A stretch of 64,000 nucleotides of DNA from an uncultured Clostridium sp. (GCA_900549235.1 URNT01000002.1:1-64000), one strand, 5' to 3'; shown: positions 8,612 to 17,284, counted from the first letter of the stretch. Made by a program: numbers and translations. Notes: a model not told the origin generated them from the sequence alone.

Positions 8612-9841
8612 ATGAAAAAAAATATCCTTGTGGGCCAGTCCGGCGGCCCTACTGCTGTGATCAACGCCAGCCTTTACGGTGTCATCACAGAGGGCCTGGC
8701 ACATTCTGATGAGGTACACACCGTTTACGGAATGCTCAACGGGATTGAGGGTTTTTTATCCGGACATGTTGTAAATCTTTCCCAGACTCTCTCACCGGAA
8801 GAACTGGAACTTTTAAAGCTGACCCCGGCCGCTTACCTGGGCTCCTGCCGCTATAAGCTGCCTGAGAACCTGGACGCCCCGGTATACAGCCTTTTATTTG
8901 AAAAATTCGAGGCACTGGAAATTGGCTGCTTCCTTTATATAGGCGGAAATGATTCCATGGATACTGTAGACAAGCTCTCCCGCTTTGGCGCCCTTCGCGG
9001 CTCGTCCATCTCCTTTATCGGAGTGCCCAAAACAATTGACAATGACCTTCCCGTCACCGACCACACCCCCGGCTACGGAAGCGCCGCCAAATATGTGGCC
9101 TCTGCCGTAAGGGAGATTTCCCTGGACGCTTCTGTCTACCAGCAGCAGGCAGTTACCATCATCGAACTGATGGGCCGTCACGCCGGCTGGGTCACTGCCG
9201 CCAGCGCCCTTGCAAGAAAATATCCGGGAGACAATCCCCTTCTCATCTATCTTCCGGAAGTTCCTTTTGAAATGGATGCTTTTTTACGGGATGTAGAACA
9301 GGCTCTAAAGCGGCAGCCCAATGTAGTGGTCTGTGTCTCCGAGGGAATCAAAGACCAGGCCGGCCGCCTGATCTGTGAGTACACAAGCGAGGCCCAGGTG
9401 GATACCTTCGGCCACAAGATGCTGACCGGCTGCGCCAAGCTCCTTGAAAGCTATGTAAGAAACCGTTTCGGTATCAAGGTGCGCTCTGTGGAGCTGAATG
9501 TAAACCAGCGCTGCGCCAGCCTTATGTCCTCCCTGACGGATATTGAGGAGGCTGACCAGTCCGGACGCCAGGCTGTGACCTTTGCCCTTTCCGGCCAGAC
9601 TGCCGGCATGGTTGCCTGCCGTCGGGCTGATACCCCGGACGGAAGCTACCGTTTAGAATACAGCCTTACCGCCGTCTCCAATGTCTGCAACAAGGAAAAA
9701 CTCTTTCCCGCAGAGTGGATCACCGGAAACGGCAGCGACATCGGCCCTCAGTTTACCGCCTATGCCCTGCCTCTGATCCAGGGAGAGCCGGTCCATGAGA
9801 TGGAAAACGGACTTCCCCGTTACCTGTTCCTTCCCAGATAA
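8612..9841 (+). CDS. pfp: PPi-dependent 6-phosphofructokinase
   Basis: This 409-residue protein starts at the ATG with AAAGGAGG 6-7 bases upstream; an in-frame ATG at 8588 lies before that site and is rejected. N-terminal GQSGGPTAVINAS is the phosphofructokinase fold start. Two diagnostic residues point to pyrophosphate rather than ATP as phosphoryl donor: Asp in GGNDS (111-115), where ATP enzymes have Gly, and Lys in PKTIDND (139-145). MGRH (about 187-190) contacts fructose 6-phosphate. The reaction is reversible between fructose 6-phosphate and fructose 1,6-bisphosphate. It is followed 26 bases later by the radical SAM gene. Confidence 0.93.
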   Translation: MKKNILVGQSGGPTAVINASLYGVITEGLAHSDEVHTVYGMLNGIEGFLSGHVVNLSQTLSPEELELLKLTPAAYLGSCRYKLPENLDAPVYSLLFEKFEALEIGCFLYIGGNDSMDTVDKLSRFGALRGSSISFIGVPKTIDNDLPVTDHTPGYGSAAKYVASAVREISLDASVYQQQAVTIIELMGRHAGWVTAASALARKYPGDNPLLIYLPEVPFEMDAFLRDVEQALKRQPNVVVCVSEGIKDQAGRLICEYTSEAQVDTFGHKMLTGCAKLLESYVRNRFGIKVRSVELNVNQRCASLMSSLTDIEEADQSGRQAVTFALSGQTAGMVACRRADTPDGSYRLEYSLTAVSNVCNKEKLFPAEWITGNGSDIGPQFTAYALPLIQGEPVHEMENGLPRYLFLPR

Positions 9842-9867
9842 ACGGCCCGAACAACAGGAGGATTCCT

Positions 9868-10803
9868 ATGAACCAGAAGCCGGAGCTTTTGTCCTATGAA
9901 ACCTGCACCCTGTGCCCCAGGCTCTGCGGCGTCAACCGAAACTATACCACAGGGCGCTGCGGCTGCGGCCCAGCTGTGAAGGCAGCCAGAGCCGCCCTCC
10001 ACCACTGGGAGGAACCATGCATCAGCGGCCCGTCAGAGGGCCCCGGAGGCAGCGGCACCGTCTTTTTCTCCGGCTGCACCCTGGGCTGCTGCTTCTGCCA
10101 GAACCACCAGATCAGCGCCGGGCAGTTTGGAAAGGAGCTGACAGTCCGACAGCTGGCAGATACCTTCCTGCATCTTCAGGATCAGGGGGCCTATAACATC
10201 AATCTGGTAACTCCCACCCAGTATCTGCCCTCTATCCTTCCTGCCCTTGACCTGGCCCGTCCCCGTCTTTTGATCCCTGTGGTCTATAACTGCGGCGGCT
10301 ACGAACGGACCGAAACAATTGCAGCCCTTAAAGACTATGTGGACATCTGGCTTCCTGACTTTAAATACTATGATAACCAGCTGGCTTTCCGATATTCCGG
10401 AGCTGCCGATTATTTTGAACGGGCTTCCGAAGCTATTCTTCAGATGATCCGCCAGACCGGCCCTCCCGTCTATGAAAAAAACGGATCCGGCCTGCTAAAA
10501 AAGGGAGTGATCCTTCGCCATATGGTGCTTCCGGGCCACAAAGAGGATTCCATGGCTCTTCTTGGCTGGATCCGTGAACAGCTGCCAGCGGGGCAGTTCC
10601 TCATAAGCCTTATGAGCCAGTACACCCCTTATATAAAAAGCAGCCTCTATCCCCAGCTGAACCGGCGCATCACCACCTATGAATACCAGCAGGTCCTTGA
10701 CACTGCCATCCGCTTGGGCCTTACCGATGGCTTTATGCAGAAAAAAAGCAGCGCCAGGGAGGAATATACCCCTCCTTTTGACCTGGAAGGACTTTCCTTT
10801 TAA
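9868..10803 (+). CDS. Radical SAM protein, PflA-homologous (PflX/COG1313 type)
   Basis: This 311-residue protein has the radical SAM cluster C70-x3-C74-x2-C77 in SGCTLGCCFCQNHQIS. A Cys-rich N-terminus (C13, C16, C20, C31, C33) could bind a second iron-sulfur centre. Later segments (VYNCGGYERTETIAAL, DIWLPDFKYYD, VILRHMVLPGH) match the uncharacterised PflA-like family. The substrate is unknown; no glycyl-radical enzyme gene is in this window. AGGAGG precedes the ATG. It is probably cotranscribed with pfp and ends at the hairpin at 10807-10867. Confidence 0.85.
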   Translation: MNQKPELLSYETCTLCPRLCGVNRNYTTGRCGCGPAVKAARAALHHWEEPCISGPSEGPGGSGTVFFSGCTLGCCFCQNHQISAGQFGKELTVRQLADTFLHLQDQGAYNINLVTPTQYLPSILPALDLARPRLLIPVVYNCGGYERTETIAALKDYVDIWLPDFKYYDNQLAFRYSGAADYFERASEAILQMIRQTGPPVYEKNGSGLLKKGVILRHMVLPGHKEDSMALLGWIREQLPAGQFLISLMSQYTPYIKSSLYPQLNRRITTYEYQQVLDTAIRLGLTDGFMQKKSSAREEYTPPFDLEGLSF

Positions 10804-10806
10804 CAC

Positions 10807-10867
10807 AAAAAAGGCAGGCATCGTATCTTCAACTAACCACGTTTTCCGATCACGATGCCTGCCTTTT
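10807..10867 (-). terminator. Strong terminator, best in the minus direction
   Basis: The arms AAGGCAGGCATCGT and ACGATGCCTGCCTT pair perfectly around a loop of about 27 bases. The minus direction ends in TTTTTT, the plus direction in only TTTT. It ends the candidate large RNA and may also stop transcripts from the radical SAM gene. Confidence 0.8.
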
Positions 10868-11355
10868 AACTATCTCGTCCATGGGACTATACCTCTCTTT
10901 TCCGAAACAATTCACTTTGTTCCATCTATATGAAGTTGTAGCTCCTCTCTGCCTTGATTCTTCCGCTTCTGTACTCCATCTCCTTACTTGCTCTTGCTGT
11001 ATTCACTTTTGTTCGTCCTCTTTTTGCTGCTGGTATCTTTTACTCGTTCCAATGATACTTTCTCGTCATATCACTGAACCGATCACTCTCTGCTGCCTGA
11101 TACCTGTTCTCCAGCTTCCGAATAACTGCTTTCTGCTTGCTTGTAAATGTTTCACTTAACAATATCTCAATCGATCTGTTTTAGCGGTTCCTCCAAGGTA
11201 GATAGGTTTTTCCTGGTCCCATTAATAATAAGATATCTTATCATTAATGAAACAAAAGTTCAGTTTCTGGTGGTCTGTACCTCCTTTGCTTAGATTTACC
11301 TTCTGTGAACTGATTGACTACAGTTCTTTAAAAGCTTGTTCTCTTTTGTTTTGTT
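10807..11355 (-). ncRNA. Candidate large structured RNA, about 550 nt, class unassigned
   Basis: No coding frame of useful size is present on the minus strand. A full consensus promoter lies upstream (11362-11390) and a strong terminator closes the 3' end. Helices visible in the minus-strand RNA: a 5' closing helix AAACAAAAG with CTTTTGTTT; GAACTG/CAGTTC; GGAGGU-acag-ACCACC; an AU hairpin at about 11222-11249; GGTATC (11104-11099) with GATACC (11037-11032) enclosing an 11-bp helix formed by 11079-11069 and 11057-11046 with one bulge. Size and complexity recall ornate RNAs such as ROOL, but I cannot assign it. A large untranslated leader is excluded because no minus-strand gene follows before the terminator. 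Confidence 0.65.
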
Positions 11356-11361
11356 ATCTTT

Positions 11362-11390
11362 ATTATAATCAGCAATCTTTATTTTGTCAA
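11362..11390 (-). promoter_or_regulatory. Consensus sigma-A promoter of the large RNA
   Basis: On the minus strand, TTGACA (11390-11385), exactly 17 bases, then TATAAT (11367-11362). Both hexamers match consensus perfectly, which predicts very strong constitutive transcription starting near 11355. Confidence 0.8.
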
Positions 11391-11531
11391 TACTATTTTG
11401 AAGTTTTTTATATCCTTTTTATTTACTTGCTATTTTTCCAATTATTAACTTTTAATTGTATAAATTTTTAATATTTTTTTGATAATTTATTTTTTTCTGA
11501 ACACAGCCGCAAAACAAAAAGAGGCGCGCCA
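11391..11531. other. AT-rich spacer between the large RNA promoter and the MATE gene
   Basis: This stretch is strongly AT-rich, which may help the adjacent promoter. I see no gene or clear terminator in it. Confidence 0.4.
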
Positions 11532-12887
11532 TCAGGACGCAGCCTCCGTCTTTGGAAATCTCTTTCTTATCTTTCTGTAGGTAAACAGATGGGCCAGGGC
11601 AGTAACAAGCCAGGATACCGGATAGGACAGATAGAGCACATCCAATGACCGGTAAGCAGCAAATACGGTGAAGATCCAGAGGATCCGCAGACCACAGGCC
11701 CCTGTCAGGGATACAAACATAGGAATCACCGAATAACCCATGCCCCGCAGGCTTCCTACAGTACAGTCCATCAATCCGCAGAGGAAATAAGTGGAGCAGA
11801 TGATCTCAAGGCGCAGCATGCCGTAGCGGAGCACCTCCGGATCAGAGGAATAGATGCCAAGAAGGGTATTGCCTCCGGCAACAGCAGACAGCCCCAGAAC
11901 CAGGCCCACCACAGTCACCACTCCCAGGCAGATGAAAAGGATCCTGTTCAGACGGCTGTAGCGCTTTCCTCCCAGGTTCTGGCTGGTAAAGCTTAAATTG
12001 GTCTGGTAGACCGCATTCATGGCAGTGTATACAAAGCCCTCGATATTAGCGGAGGCAGTATTGCCTGCCATGGCGATAGAGCCAAAGGAATTGACCGAGG
12101 ACTGGATCAGCACATTGGAGACAGAGAAGATGGCGCCCTGCATACCGGCAGGAAGGCCGATCTTTACGATCCGCGCCAGTTTCCTTGGCGTGATGCGAAG
12201 CTTCTTTAGATGCAGTTTCATGGCCCCCTGGTTCTGTGCCAGGCTTTTTAGGATCAGGAAGGCAGACACATGCTCTGAGATTACTGTTGCCCAGCCTACG
12301 CCGTCTACTCCCATCCCAAGACACATAACAAAGAACAGGTTCAGGATTACATTGACAACACCAGCCGCAAAAAGGAAGTACAGAGGCCGCCTGGTATCCC
12401 CAATAGCCCTTAAAATAGCCGCGCCGAAGTTGTAAACCATAACCACCGGCATCCCCACAAAGTAGATCCTCATATAAAGGACCGCCTGATCCAGCACATC
12501 CTCCGGGGTTCCCATCAGTATAAGGAGGGGTCTGGCCGCGCAGATGCCAAGGACTACCAGAAACAGGCCGCAGAGAATGCTGGTGGCAATGGCGGTGTGG
12601 ACGGTCTCACTGATATTTTCTTCCTCCTTCGCTCCGTAGTACCGGGCCACCAGTACATTCACACCTACAGAAAGGCCCACAAATACGTTGATCAGGAGAT
12701 TGATCAGAGAGGAGGTGGAACCCACCGCCGCCAGAGCGCTGCTGCCTGCGAAACGGCCCACAACAATAATATCCGCCGCATTGAACAGAAGCTGCAGGAC
12801 GCCTGACAGCATAAGGGGAATGGAAAATATAAGGATCTTCCCCAGCAGGGGGCCATTGCACATATCGATTTCATAGGAAGCTTTCAT
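11532..12887 (-). CDS. MATE-family multidrug/Na+ antiporter
   Basis: This 451-residue, 12-helix membrane protein begins NGPLLGKILIFSIPLMLSGVLQLLFNAADIIVVGRFAG in pieces typical of the MATE family (NorM/DinF/MepA type). Two similar halves are visible. It would export cationic compounds using an ion gradient; the substrate is unknown. The ATG has AGAGGT about 9 bases upstream. It is divergent from mntP. Confidence 0.9.
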   Translation of the reverse strand: MKASYEIDMCNGPLLGKILIFSIPLMLSGVLQLLFNAADIIVVGRFAGSSALAAVGSTSSLINLLINVFVGLSVGVNVLVARYYGAKEEENISETVHTAIATSILCGLFLVVLGICAARPLLILMGTPEDVLDQAVLYMRIYFVGMPVVMVYNFGAAILRAIGDTRRPLYFLFAAGVVNVILNLFFVMCLGMGVDGVGWATVISEHVSAFLILKSLAQNQGAMKLHLKKLRITPRKLARIVKIGLPAGMQGAIFSVSNVLIQSSVNSFGSIAMAGNTASANIEGFVYTAMNAVYQTNLSFTSQNLGGKRYSRLNRILFICLGVVTVVGLVLGLSAVAGGNTLLGIYSSDPEVLRYGMLRLEIICSTYFLCGLMDCTVGSLRGMGYSVIPMFVSLTGACGLRILWIFTVFAAYRSLDVLYLSYPVSWLVTALAHLFTYRKIRKRFPKTEAAS

Positions 12888-12992
12888 CGCTGTTTACCTC
12901 TTTGTCATATAAGTATAGGGGCAGTTCTTCTATTTTCCGGAAGAACTCCATATATGTATGTATAATAAGAACTCTTGAAAGGGGGACGTCGT

Positions 12993-13553
12993 TTGTCCTG
13001 TGCGGGATTATGTTTCATCGCCCTGGGGCTTTCCATGGACGCCTTTGCGGTAGCCGTACTGAAGGGAATGGCAAGGCCCCGTCCCAGCTGGCGGGAGGCG
13101 GCGGCGGTAGGCGCCTATTTCGGCTTTTTCCAGGCCATGATGCCGGGGCTTGGATACCTTCTGGGCTCCAGCCTGTATGGCTTCATCGAAGCTTATGACC
13201 ACTGGATCGCCTGGGGGCTCCTGTCCCTGATCGGTGCCGGGATGATCCGGGAATCCCTGTGCTCCCGGGAGGAGGAGCCGGATCCCTCCCTCAGCGTATG
13301 CACCATGCTGCTCCTGGCCACAGCCACCAGCATCGACGCCATGGCAGCCGGCGTCACCTTTGCCTTTCTTTCCGTACCGCTCCTTCCGGAAATGGCCCTC
13401 ATCGGAGTCACCACCTTTCTTCTGTCCGCCGCCGGCGTAAAGGCAGGAGCAGTTTTTGGCGGCCCCTTACGGTCCCGGGCCGGACTCTTTGGCGGAGTGA
13501 TCCTGATGCTTATGGGCGTAAAAATCCTTATGGAACATTTGACTGCCATATAA
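12993..13553 (+). CDS. mntP: Manganese efflux pump (MntP family), TTG start
   Basis: From TTG at 12993 (GAAAGGGGGA about 6 bases upstream) the protein is 186 residues, the usual MntP length. It has the two duplicated family motifs with the essential Asp residues: ALGLSMDAFAVAVLKG near the start and TATSIDAMAAGVTFA in the second half. Six membrane helices are expected. A perfect 8-bp hairpin (12923-12930 with 12940-12947) lies in the divergent gap and could be an operator. I do not see a recognisable yybP-ykoY manganese riboswitch. Confidence 0.88.
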   Translation: MSCAGLCFIALGLSMDAFAVAVLKGMARPRPSWREAAAVGAYFGFFQAMMPGLGYLLGSSLYGFIEAYDHWIAWGLLSLIGAGMIRESLCSREEEPDPSLSVCTMLLLATATSIDAMAAGVTFAFLSVPLLPEMALIGVTTFLLSAAGVKAGAVFGGPLRSRAGLFGGVILMLMGVKILMEHLTAI

Positions 13554-13600
13554 AAATGCCATATAAGAAGGCGGCTGCCTGCTGCAGTCCTTCTTATATG
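13552..13600 (-). terminator. Bidirectional hairpin between mntP and the repeat protein gene
   Basis: CATATAAGAAGG (13560-13571) pairs perfectly with CCTTCTTATATG (13589-13600). TTTTT follows only in the minus direction, so it mainly ends the minus-strand gene. Confidence 0.7.
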
Positions 13601-13615
13601 ACATATTCTGCCTGT

Positions 13616-14365
13616 CTAACTGATCCGCGCGCCGCTGCCGTCCAGCTCATGGCCGTCTATGGTGCAGTTGCTCTGCATCACGCCGGTATCAGGATCCAGA
13701 TAATACCACTGGCCCTCGTATTCCTGCCAGCCGGTTTTCAGGTAACCGTTCAGATCAAAGAGATACCACTTGTCATTGATCTGGGCCCAGGAGGTCAGAT
13801 ACTCTCCCTGATACAGGTAGCGGATCCCCTTAGAATCCTGCTTCCATTTTCCAAGGAGAAGGTTTCTGTAGGAATCCATATCATCCTCGGGATACATGGA
13901 AAAGTAGTAGGTGTTCCGGGTATCCCCGTAGCACAGCTCCACCACATAGCAGCGGTCTATGGTATCGTAGAAGCCGCCCTCCTCCTTCTCCCGCTCTGCC
14001 GTCTCAGGACGGACCACCGGATAATGGGTGTCCGTATCCAGGCCATTGACCGTACATTCCAGATATTTGTTGGTCTCACCGTCGTAGGTGATAAGATAAT
14101 AGTTCAGCACTGCGTCGTCCAGGTCGATGCCGTTTTTATCTGCTGTTATGGAAAATGTATCTGTCTCTGATGCCCTGTACCCCATCACATAAGATGTATA
14201 TCCGTCATAAATCGACACCTGCCTGCTGTTCAGATCCAAATGGAGGGTCAGCGGGGCCGTCTTTAATACTGCCGATGAGGCTTCTGATACAAAGGCAGCA
14301 GAGATGGTGAACACGGCTGCCAAAGCCATTGCCACAAACTGCCGCAGTGCCCGGTACTGTTCCAT
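13616..14365 (-). CDS. Secreted protein with choline-binding-type wall repeats
   Basis: This 249-residue protein has an N-terminal signal peptide (VAMALAAVFTISAAFVSEASS) and an unrecognised central domain. The C-terminal ~80 residues contain aromatic glycine-rich repeats (NDKWYLFDLNGYLKTGW, EGQWYYLDPDTGVMQ) of the CW_binding/choline-binding type, which attach proteins to the cell wall. The function of the middle domain is unknown. It lies just downstream of tyrS and may read through from it. Confidence 0.78.
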   Translation of the reverse strand: MEQYRALRQFVAMALAAVFTISAAFVSEASSAVLKTAPLTLHLDLNSRQVSIYDGYTSYVMGYRASETDTFSITADKNGIDLDDAVLNYYLITYDGETNKYLECTVNGLDTDTHYPVVRPETAEREKEEGGFYDTIDRCYVVELCYGDTRNTYYFSMYPEDDMDSYRNLLLGKWKQDSKGIRYLYQGEYLTSWAQINDKWYLFDLNGYLKTGWQEYEGQWYYLDPDTGVMQSNCTIDGHELDGSGARIS

Positions 14366-14387
14366 CCGGCATCCTCCTTTCTGTGCT

Positions 14388-15617
14388 TTATTTTAACACT
14401 ACCTTCATAAAATTCTTCTTTCCGCGCTTAAACACCAGACCTTCTCCCTCAAACTGCTCCTTTGTGAAGGAAGCCTTGATGTCCTTTACCTGTGTTCCAT
14501 CTACGGACACGCCGCCCTGCTCTACATTTCTTCTTGCCTCGGAGCGGGAAGCGGCAAGGCCGGACTTCTGGAGCACGCTTAAAATATCGATGGCATTTTC
14601 CTTAAAGTCCTCCTCTGTGAGCTCACAGGTAGGCATATTGGCTGTGGAAGCGCCTCCTGCTGAGAACAGGGCTCTTGCGCCTTCCTGAGCCTTTAAGGCC
14701 TCCTCCTCGCCGTGTACCAGCTTGGTCAGCTCAAATGCCAGAATCTCCTTGGCTTGATTTAACTGACTGCCTTCCCACTGATCCATCTCGTCGATCTGCT
14801 CCAGAGGAAGGAAGGTAAGCATACGCAGACACTTAAGGACATCTGCGTCGTTTACATTTCTCCAGTACTGGTAGAAATCGAAGGGTGAGGTCTTGTTTGG
14901 ATCCAGCCATACGGCGCCGGACTGTGTCTTGCCCATCTTCTTGCCCTCGGAATTTAAAAGGAGGGTAATGGTCATGGCGTGGGCATCCTTGCCCAGTTTA
15001 CGGCGGATCAGCTCTGTACCGCCTAACATATTACTCCACTGGTCATCACCGCCGAACTGCATATTGCAGCCGTAGCGCTGGAACAGCTCGTAGAAATCGT
15101 AGCTCTGCATCAGCATGTAGTTGAACTCAAGGAAGCTGAGCCCCTTTTCCATCCTCTGCTTGTAGCACTCTGCCCGAAGCATATTATTTACTGAGAAATG
15201 AGGGCCTACCTCACGAAGGAATTCTACATAATTTAAATCCATCAGCCACTCCGCATTGTTGATCATCAGAGCCTTTCCGTCAGAAAAATCGATAAAACGG
15301 CTCATCTGCTCCTTGAAGCAGTCGCAGTTGTGCTGGATGGTCTCCGGTGTCATCATGGAACGCATATCGCTGCGTCCGGAAGGATCCCCTACCATACCGG
15401 TGCCGCCGCCTAACAGGGCAATGGGCTTGTTTCCTGCCATCTGAAGCCGCTTCATCAGGCAGAGCGCCATAAAATGACCTACATGAAGGCTGTCAGCGGT
15501 AGGGTCAAAACCGATATAGAAGGTTGCTTTTCCTTCATTTACCATCTTTTTGATCTCTTCTTCATTGGTCACCTGGGCGATCAGGCCTCTTGCGACCAGC
15601 TCTTCATAAATCTGCAT
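14388..15617 (-). CDS. tyrS: Tyrosyl-tRNA synthetase
   Basis: This class I synthetase charges tRNA-Tyr. From the ATG at 15617 (GAGGAG about 8 bases upstream) it has 409 residues. It has FYIGFDPTADSLHVGHF (HIGH region), the GGDDQWSNM tyrosine pocket, KMGKTQSG (KMSKS region) and a C-terminal S4 RNA-binding domain (ASRSEARRNVEQGGVSVDG). The frame is open 32 codons further upstream, but that extension overlaps the end of the leader repeat and is not part of the protein. It is controlled by a T-box riboswitch. Confidence 0.97.
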   Translation of the reverse strand: MQIYEELVARGLIAQVTNEEEIKKMVNEGKATFYIGFDPTADSLHVGHFMALCLMKRLQMAGNKPIALLGGGTGMVGDPSGRSDMRSMMTPETIQHNCDCFKEQMSRFIDFSDGKALMINNAEWLMDLNYVEFLREVGPHFSVNNMLRAECYKQRMEKGLSFLEFNYMLMQSYDFYELFQRYGCNMQFGGDDQWSNMLGGTELIRRKLGKDAHAMTITLLLNSEGKKMGKTQSGAVWLDPNKTSPFDFYQYWRNVNDADVLKCLRMLTFLPLEQIDEMDQWEGSQLNQAKEILAFELTKLVHGEEEALKAQEGARALFSAGGASTANMPTCELTEEDFKENAIDILSVLQKSGLAASRSEARRNVEQGGVSVDGTQVKDIKASFTKEQFEGEGLVFKRGKKNFMKVVLK

Positions 15618-15670
15618 CGTCTCTTCTCCTCTTCTTATAAAATATTTTACCATATTTTTATTTTCATGCA

Positions 15671-15832
15671 AGAGCGTGTTTGAAAATTGCTTTTCGTCAG
15701 CTGTGCGTTCCACTTTGTGGTAGATCTCGGTCGGATGAAGGAGGCGCAGTGGGCTGCGCTGACTGAATCCGGGCGGGATATACCGCGAAGTGGGGCGTGC
15801 AGATGGCGGAAATGAATTTCCAAACAGGCTCT
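15671..15832. repeat. 162-bp imperfect palindromic element (MITE-like) in the tyrS leader
   Basis: The ends read AGAGCGTGTTTGAAAATT (15671-15688) and, reverse-complemented, AGAGCCTGTTTGGAAATT (15815-15832): 18-bp inverted repeats with two mismatches. The interior is also self-complementary over nearly its whole length (for example CCACTTTGTGGTA against CCACTTCGCGGTA), so the whole element can fold into one long hairpin. It is GC-rich compared with the flanking sequence. It sits between the T-box terminator and the tyrS ribosome site. No transposase is present. Confidence 0.75.
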
Positions 15833-15867
15833 AGTGGCTGGATGAGTTTTAAGGTGAAACGGTAAAA

Positions 15868-16202
15868 AATAAAAAGCTCCATCCTTCATCAAAAGGACGG
15901 AGCCAATGCCCGTGTTACCACCTGTTGTTCACAGACTGCTCACGCCGCCTGTCTCTGTAAGTACGAAGGCAGCATCTCTGCCTCTATACTCCGGCGCTGT
16001 AACGTGCGCCTGCCTCCGTCGCAGCCTACTGCCTCTAATCTGAAGGGTTCGGTGCGAAGCTCAAGGATGTATTCATATCCTGCTTTCCATGCGCCTCTCA
16101 TCAGCCGGCAGCTTTCTGTATGGGTTTGCGGGGACACTACTTGTTCCTGTCACAGCCTGTTCATGAAGTTTTCCCTTATCCTGAACCATTGGGACAAGGA
16201 TT
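15868..16202 (-). promoter_or_regulatory. T-box riboswitch for tyrS, UAC (Tyr) specifier
   Basis: On the minus strand the leader contains the T-box sequence CAGGTGGTAACACGGGC (near 15910) followed by a terminator (GGCTCCGTCCTT with AAGGATGGAGC, then TTTTT, about 15871-15904). Upstream, GAATACATCC (near 16070) fits a specifier loop with the Tyr codon UAC. Uncharged tRNA-Tyr would stabilise the antiterminator and allow tyrS transcription. This is the classic leader of Firmicute tyrS. Confidence 0.92.
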
Positions 16203-16208
16203 ATTCCT

Positions 16209-16237
16209 ATTATAGACAGGGCGCGGCGGTTTGTCAA
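16209..16237 (-). promoter_or_regulatory. Consensus sigma-A promoter for the tyrS T-box leader
   Basis: TTGACA (16237-16232), 17 bases, TATAAT (16214-16209) on the minus strand; both hexamers match consensus perfectly. Confidence 0.85.
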
Positions 16238-16255
16238 GTAGCGGGGAGAAGCATT

Positions 16256-17179
16256 TTATTTCTGCCTAGCCAAAGTCAGGACAAATACGGCGGCAAGGAT
16301 CAGCCCGAAGCCAAGAAGCTCCGCCCCGCCAAAGGAGGTGCCAAGCCACACCACTGACAGAAGCACCGCCGACACCGGCTCTACGCTTCCCAGAATACTG
16401 CCCCGCAGAGGGCCAATGATGCTGACCCCTCCCAGATACAGGCCGAAGGCAATGGCCGTACCGATAACAATGACACCGGCCAACGCCAGAATCATGCCGG
16501 TATCCCAGGCTGCCTCCATATTCCAGGGATGGATTACAAGGCTCATCACCAGTCCGCCAAAGAACATACCGTAGCCCAGTACCTGATAAATACCGTATTT
16601 CTGGATCAGGGTGCCGGGAAGCATGGTGTAGATCATGGAGCTTACAGCAGCCATCAGCCCCCAGAACAGAGCCTCTGCCGTAATATGGATCTGGTGCAGA
16701 TCCCCATGGGTCCCAAGAATAAAGGTTCCAAGGAGAGACAATGCCACAGCAGCCGTCTCAAGCCCTCTTGGAAGCCTGAACTCCCGTATGCACAGAACTG
16801 CCAGAATCAATATGGGAGACAGATACTGGAGCACCGTAGCTGTCCCGGCATTGGAGGCTTCTATGGCCATAAAATAGGAAAACTGGCAGAAGGTAATGCC
16901 GCCCAGGGAGAAAAGAACCAGATGGATCCGATCTCTTTTATGGGCCAGGATCTCCAGATTCTTTTTTCCATCAAAAAAGGCCCCGGCTCCCATCAGGATC
17001 AGTCCCGCAAACAGAAGGCGCATGGCCACCAGCCAGGGAGCGGATACTCCTTTTTCCTCAAAGAGAAACTGGCCGCAGCAGCCGGAAAAGCCCCAGCAGA
17101 TCCCCCCGGCCACTGCCATCGCCGTACCCTTTTTCATAGAATGGGGTGCTGTCCCGGATCTATGTTTATGCTCTTTCAT
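16256..17179 (-). CDS. DMT-superfamily (EamA) exporter
   Basis: This 307-residue protein has ten predicted helices and two EamA repeats (GGICWGFSGCCGQFLF... and ALFWGLMAAVSSMIYTMLP...). It resembles the RhaT/YdcZ-like metabolite exporters. The substrate is not readable. GGAGGAG precedes the ATG by 5 bases. The gene ends about 19 bases before the tyrS promoter; I see no clear terminator between them. Confidence 0.88.
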   Translation of the reverse strand: MKEHKHRSGTAPHSMKKGTAMAVAGGICWGFSGCCGQFLFEEKGVSAPWLVAMRLLFAGLILMGAGAFFDGKKNLEILAHKRDRIHLVLFSLGGITFCQFSYFMAIEASNAGTATVLQYLSPILILAVLCIREFRLPRGLETAAVALSLLGTFILGTHGDLHQIHITAEALFWGLMAAVSSMIYTMLPGTLIQKYGIYQVLGYGMFFGGLVMSLVIHPWNMEAAWDTGMILALAGVIVIGTAIAFGLYLGGVSIIGPLRGSILGSVEPVSAVLLSVVWLGTSFGGAELLGFGLILAAVFVLTLARQK

Positions 17180-17284
17180 CTGTTCTCCTCCTGCTTCTTA
17201 TGTATGCTGTTATATTTATACATAGAAATGACAGGAATGTCAAGAAAGCCAGGCGGTTTCTATTGGATTTTGTAGGGATAGCTC

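Noticed and set aside
10881..11159. Plus-strand open frame in the gap after the radical SAM gene
   Set aside because: Ser/Leu/Cys-rich translation, no ribosome site; it is the antisense of the candidate large RNA.
10808..11355. Group II intron or IS remnant in the large RNA region
   Set aside because: No reverse transcriptase or transposase frame, no GUGYG-like intron start, and both ends are explained by promoter and terminator.
12900..12992. yybP-ykoY manganese riboswitch upstream of mntP
   Set aside because: The gap is under 100 bases and lacks the conserved paired loops; only a simple 8-bp hairpin is seen.
15647..15892. Minus-strand frames across the tyrS leader
   Set aside because: They run through the palindromic element and T-box terminator and have no ribosome site.
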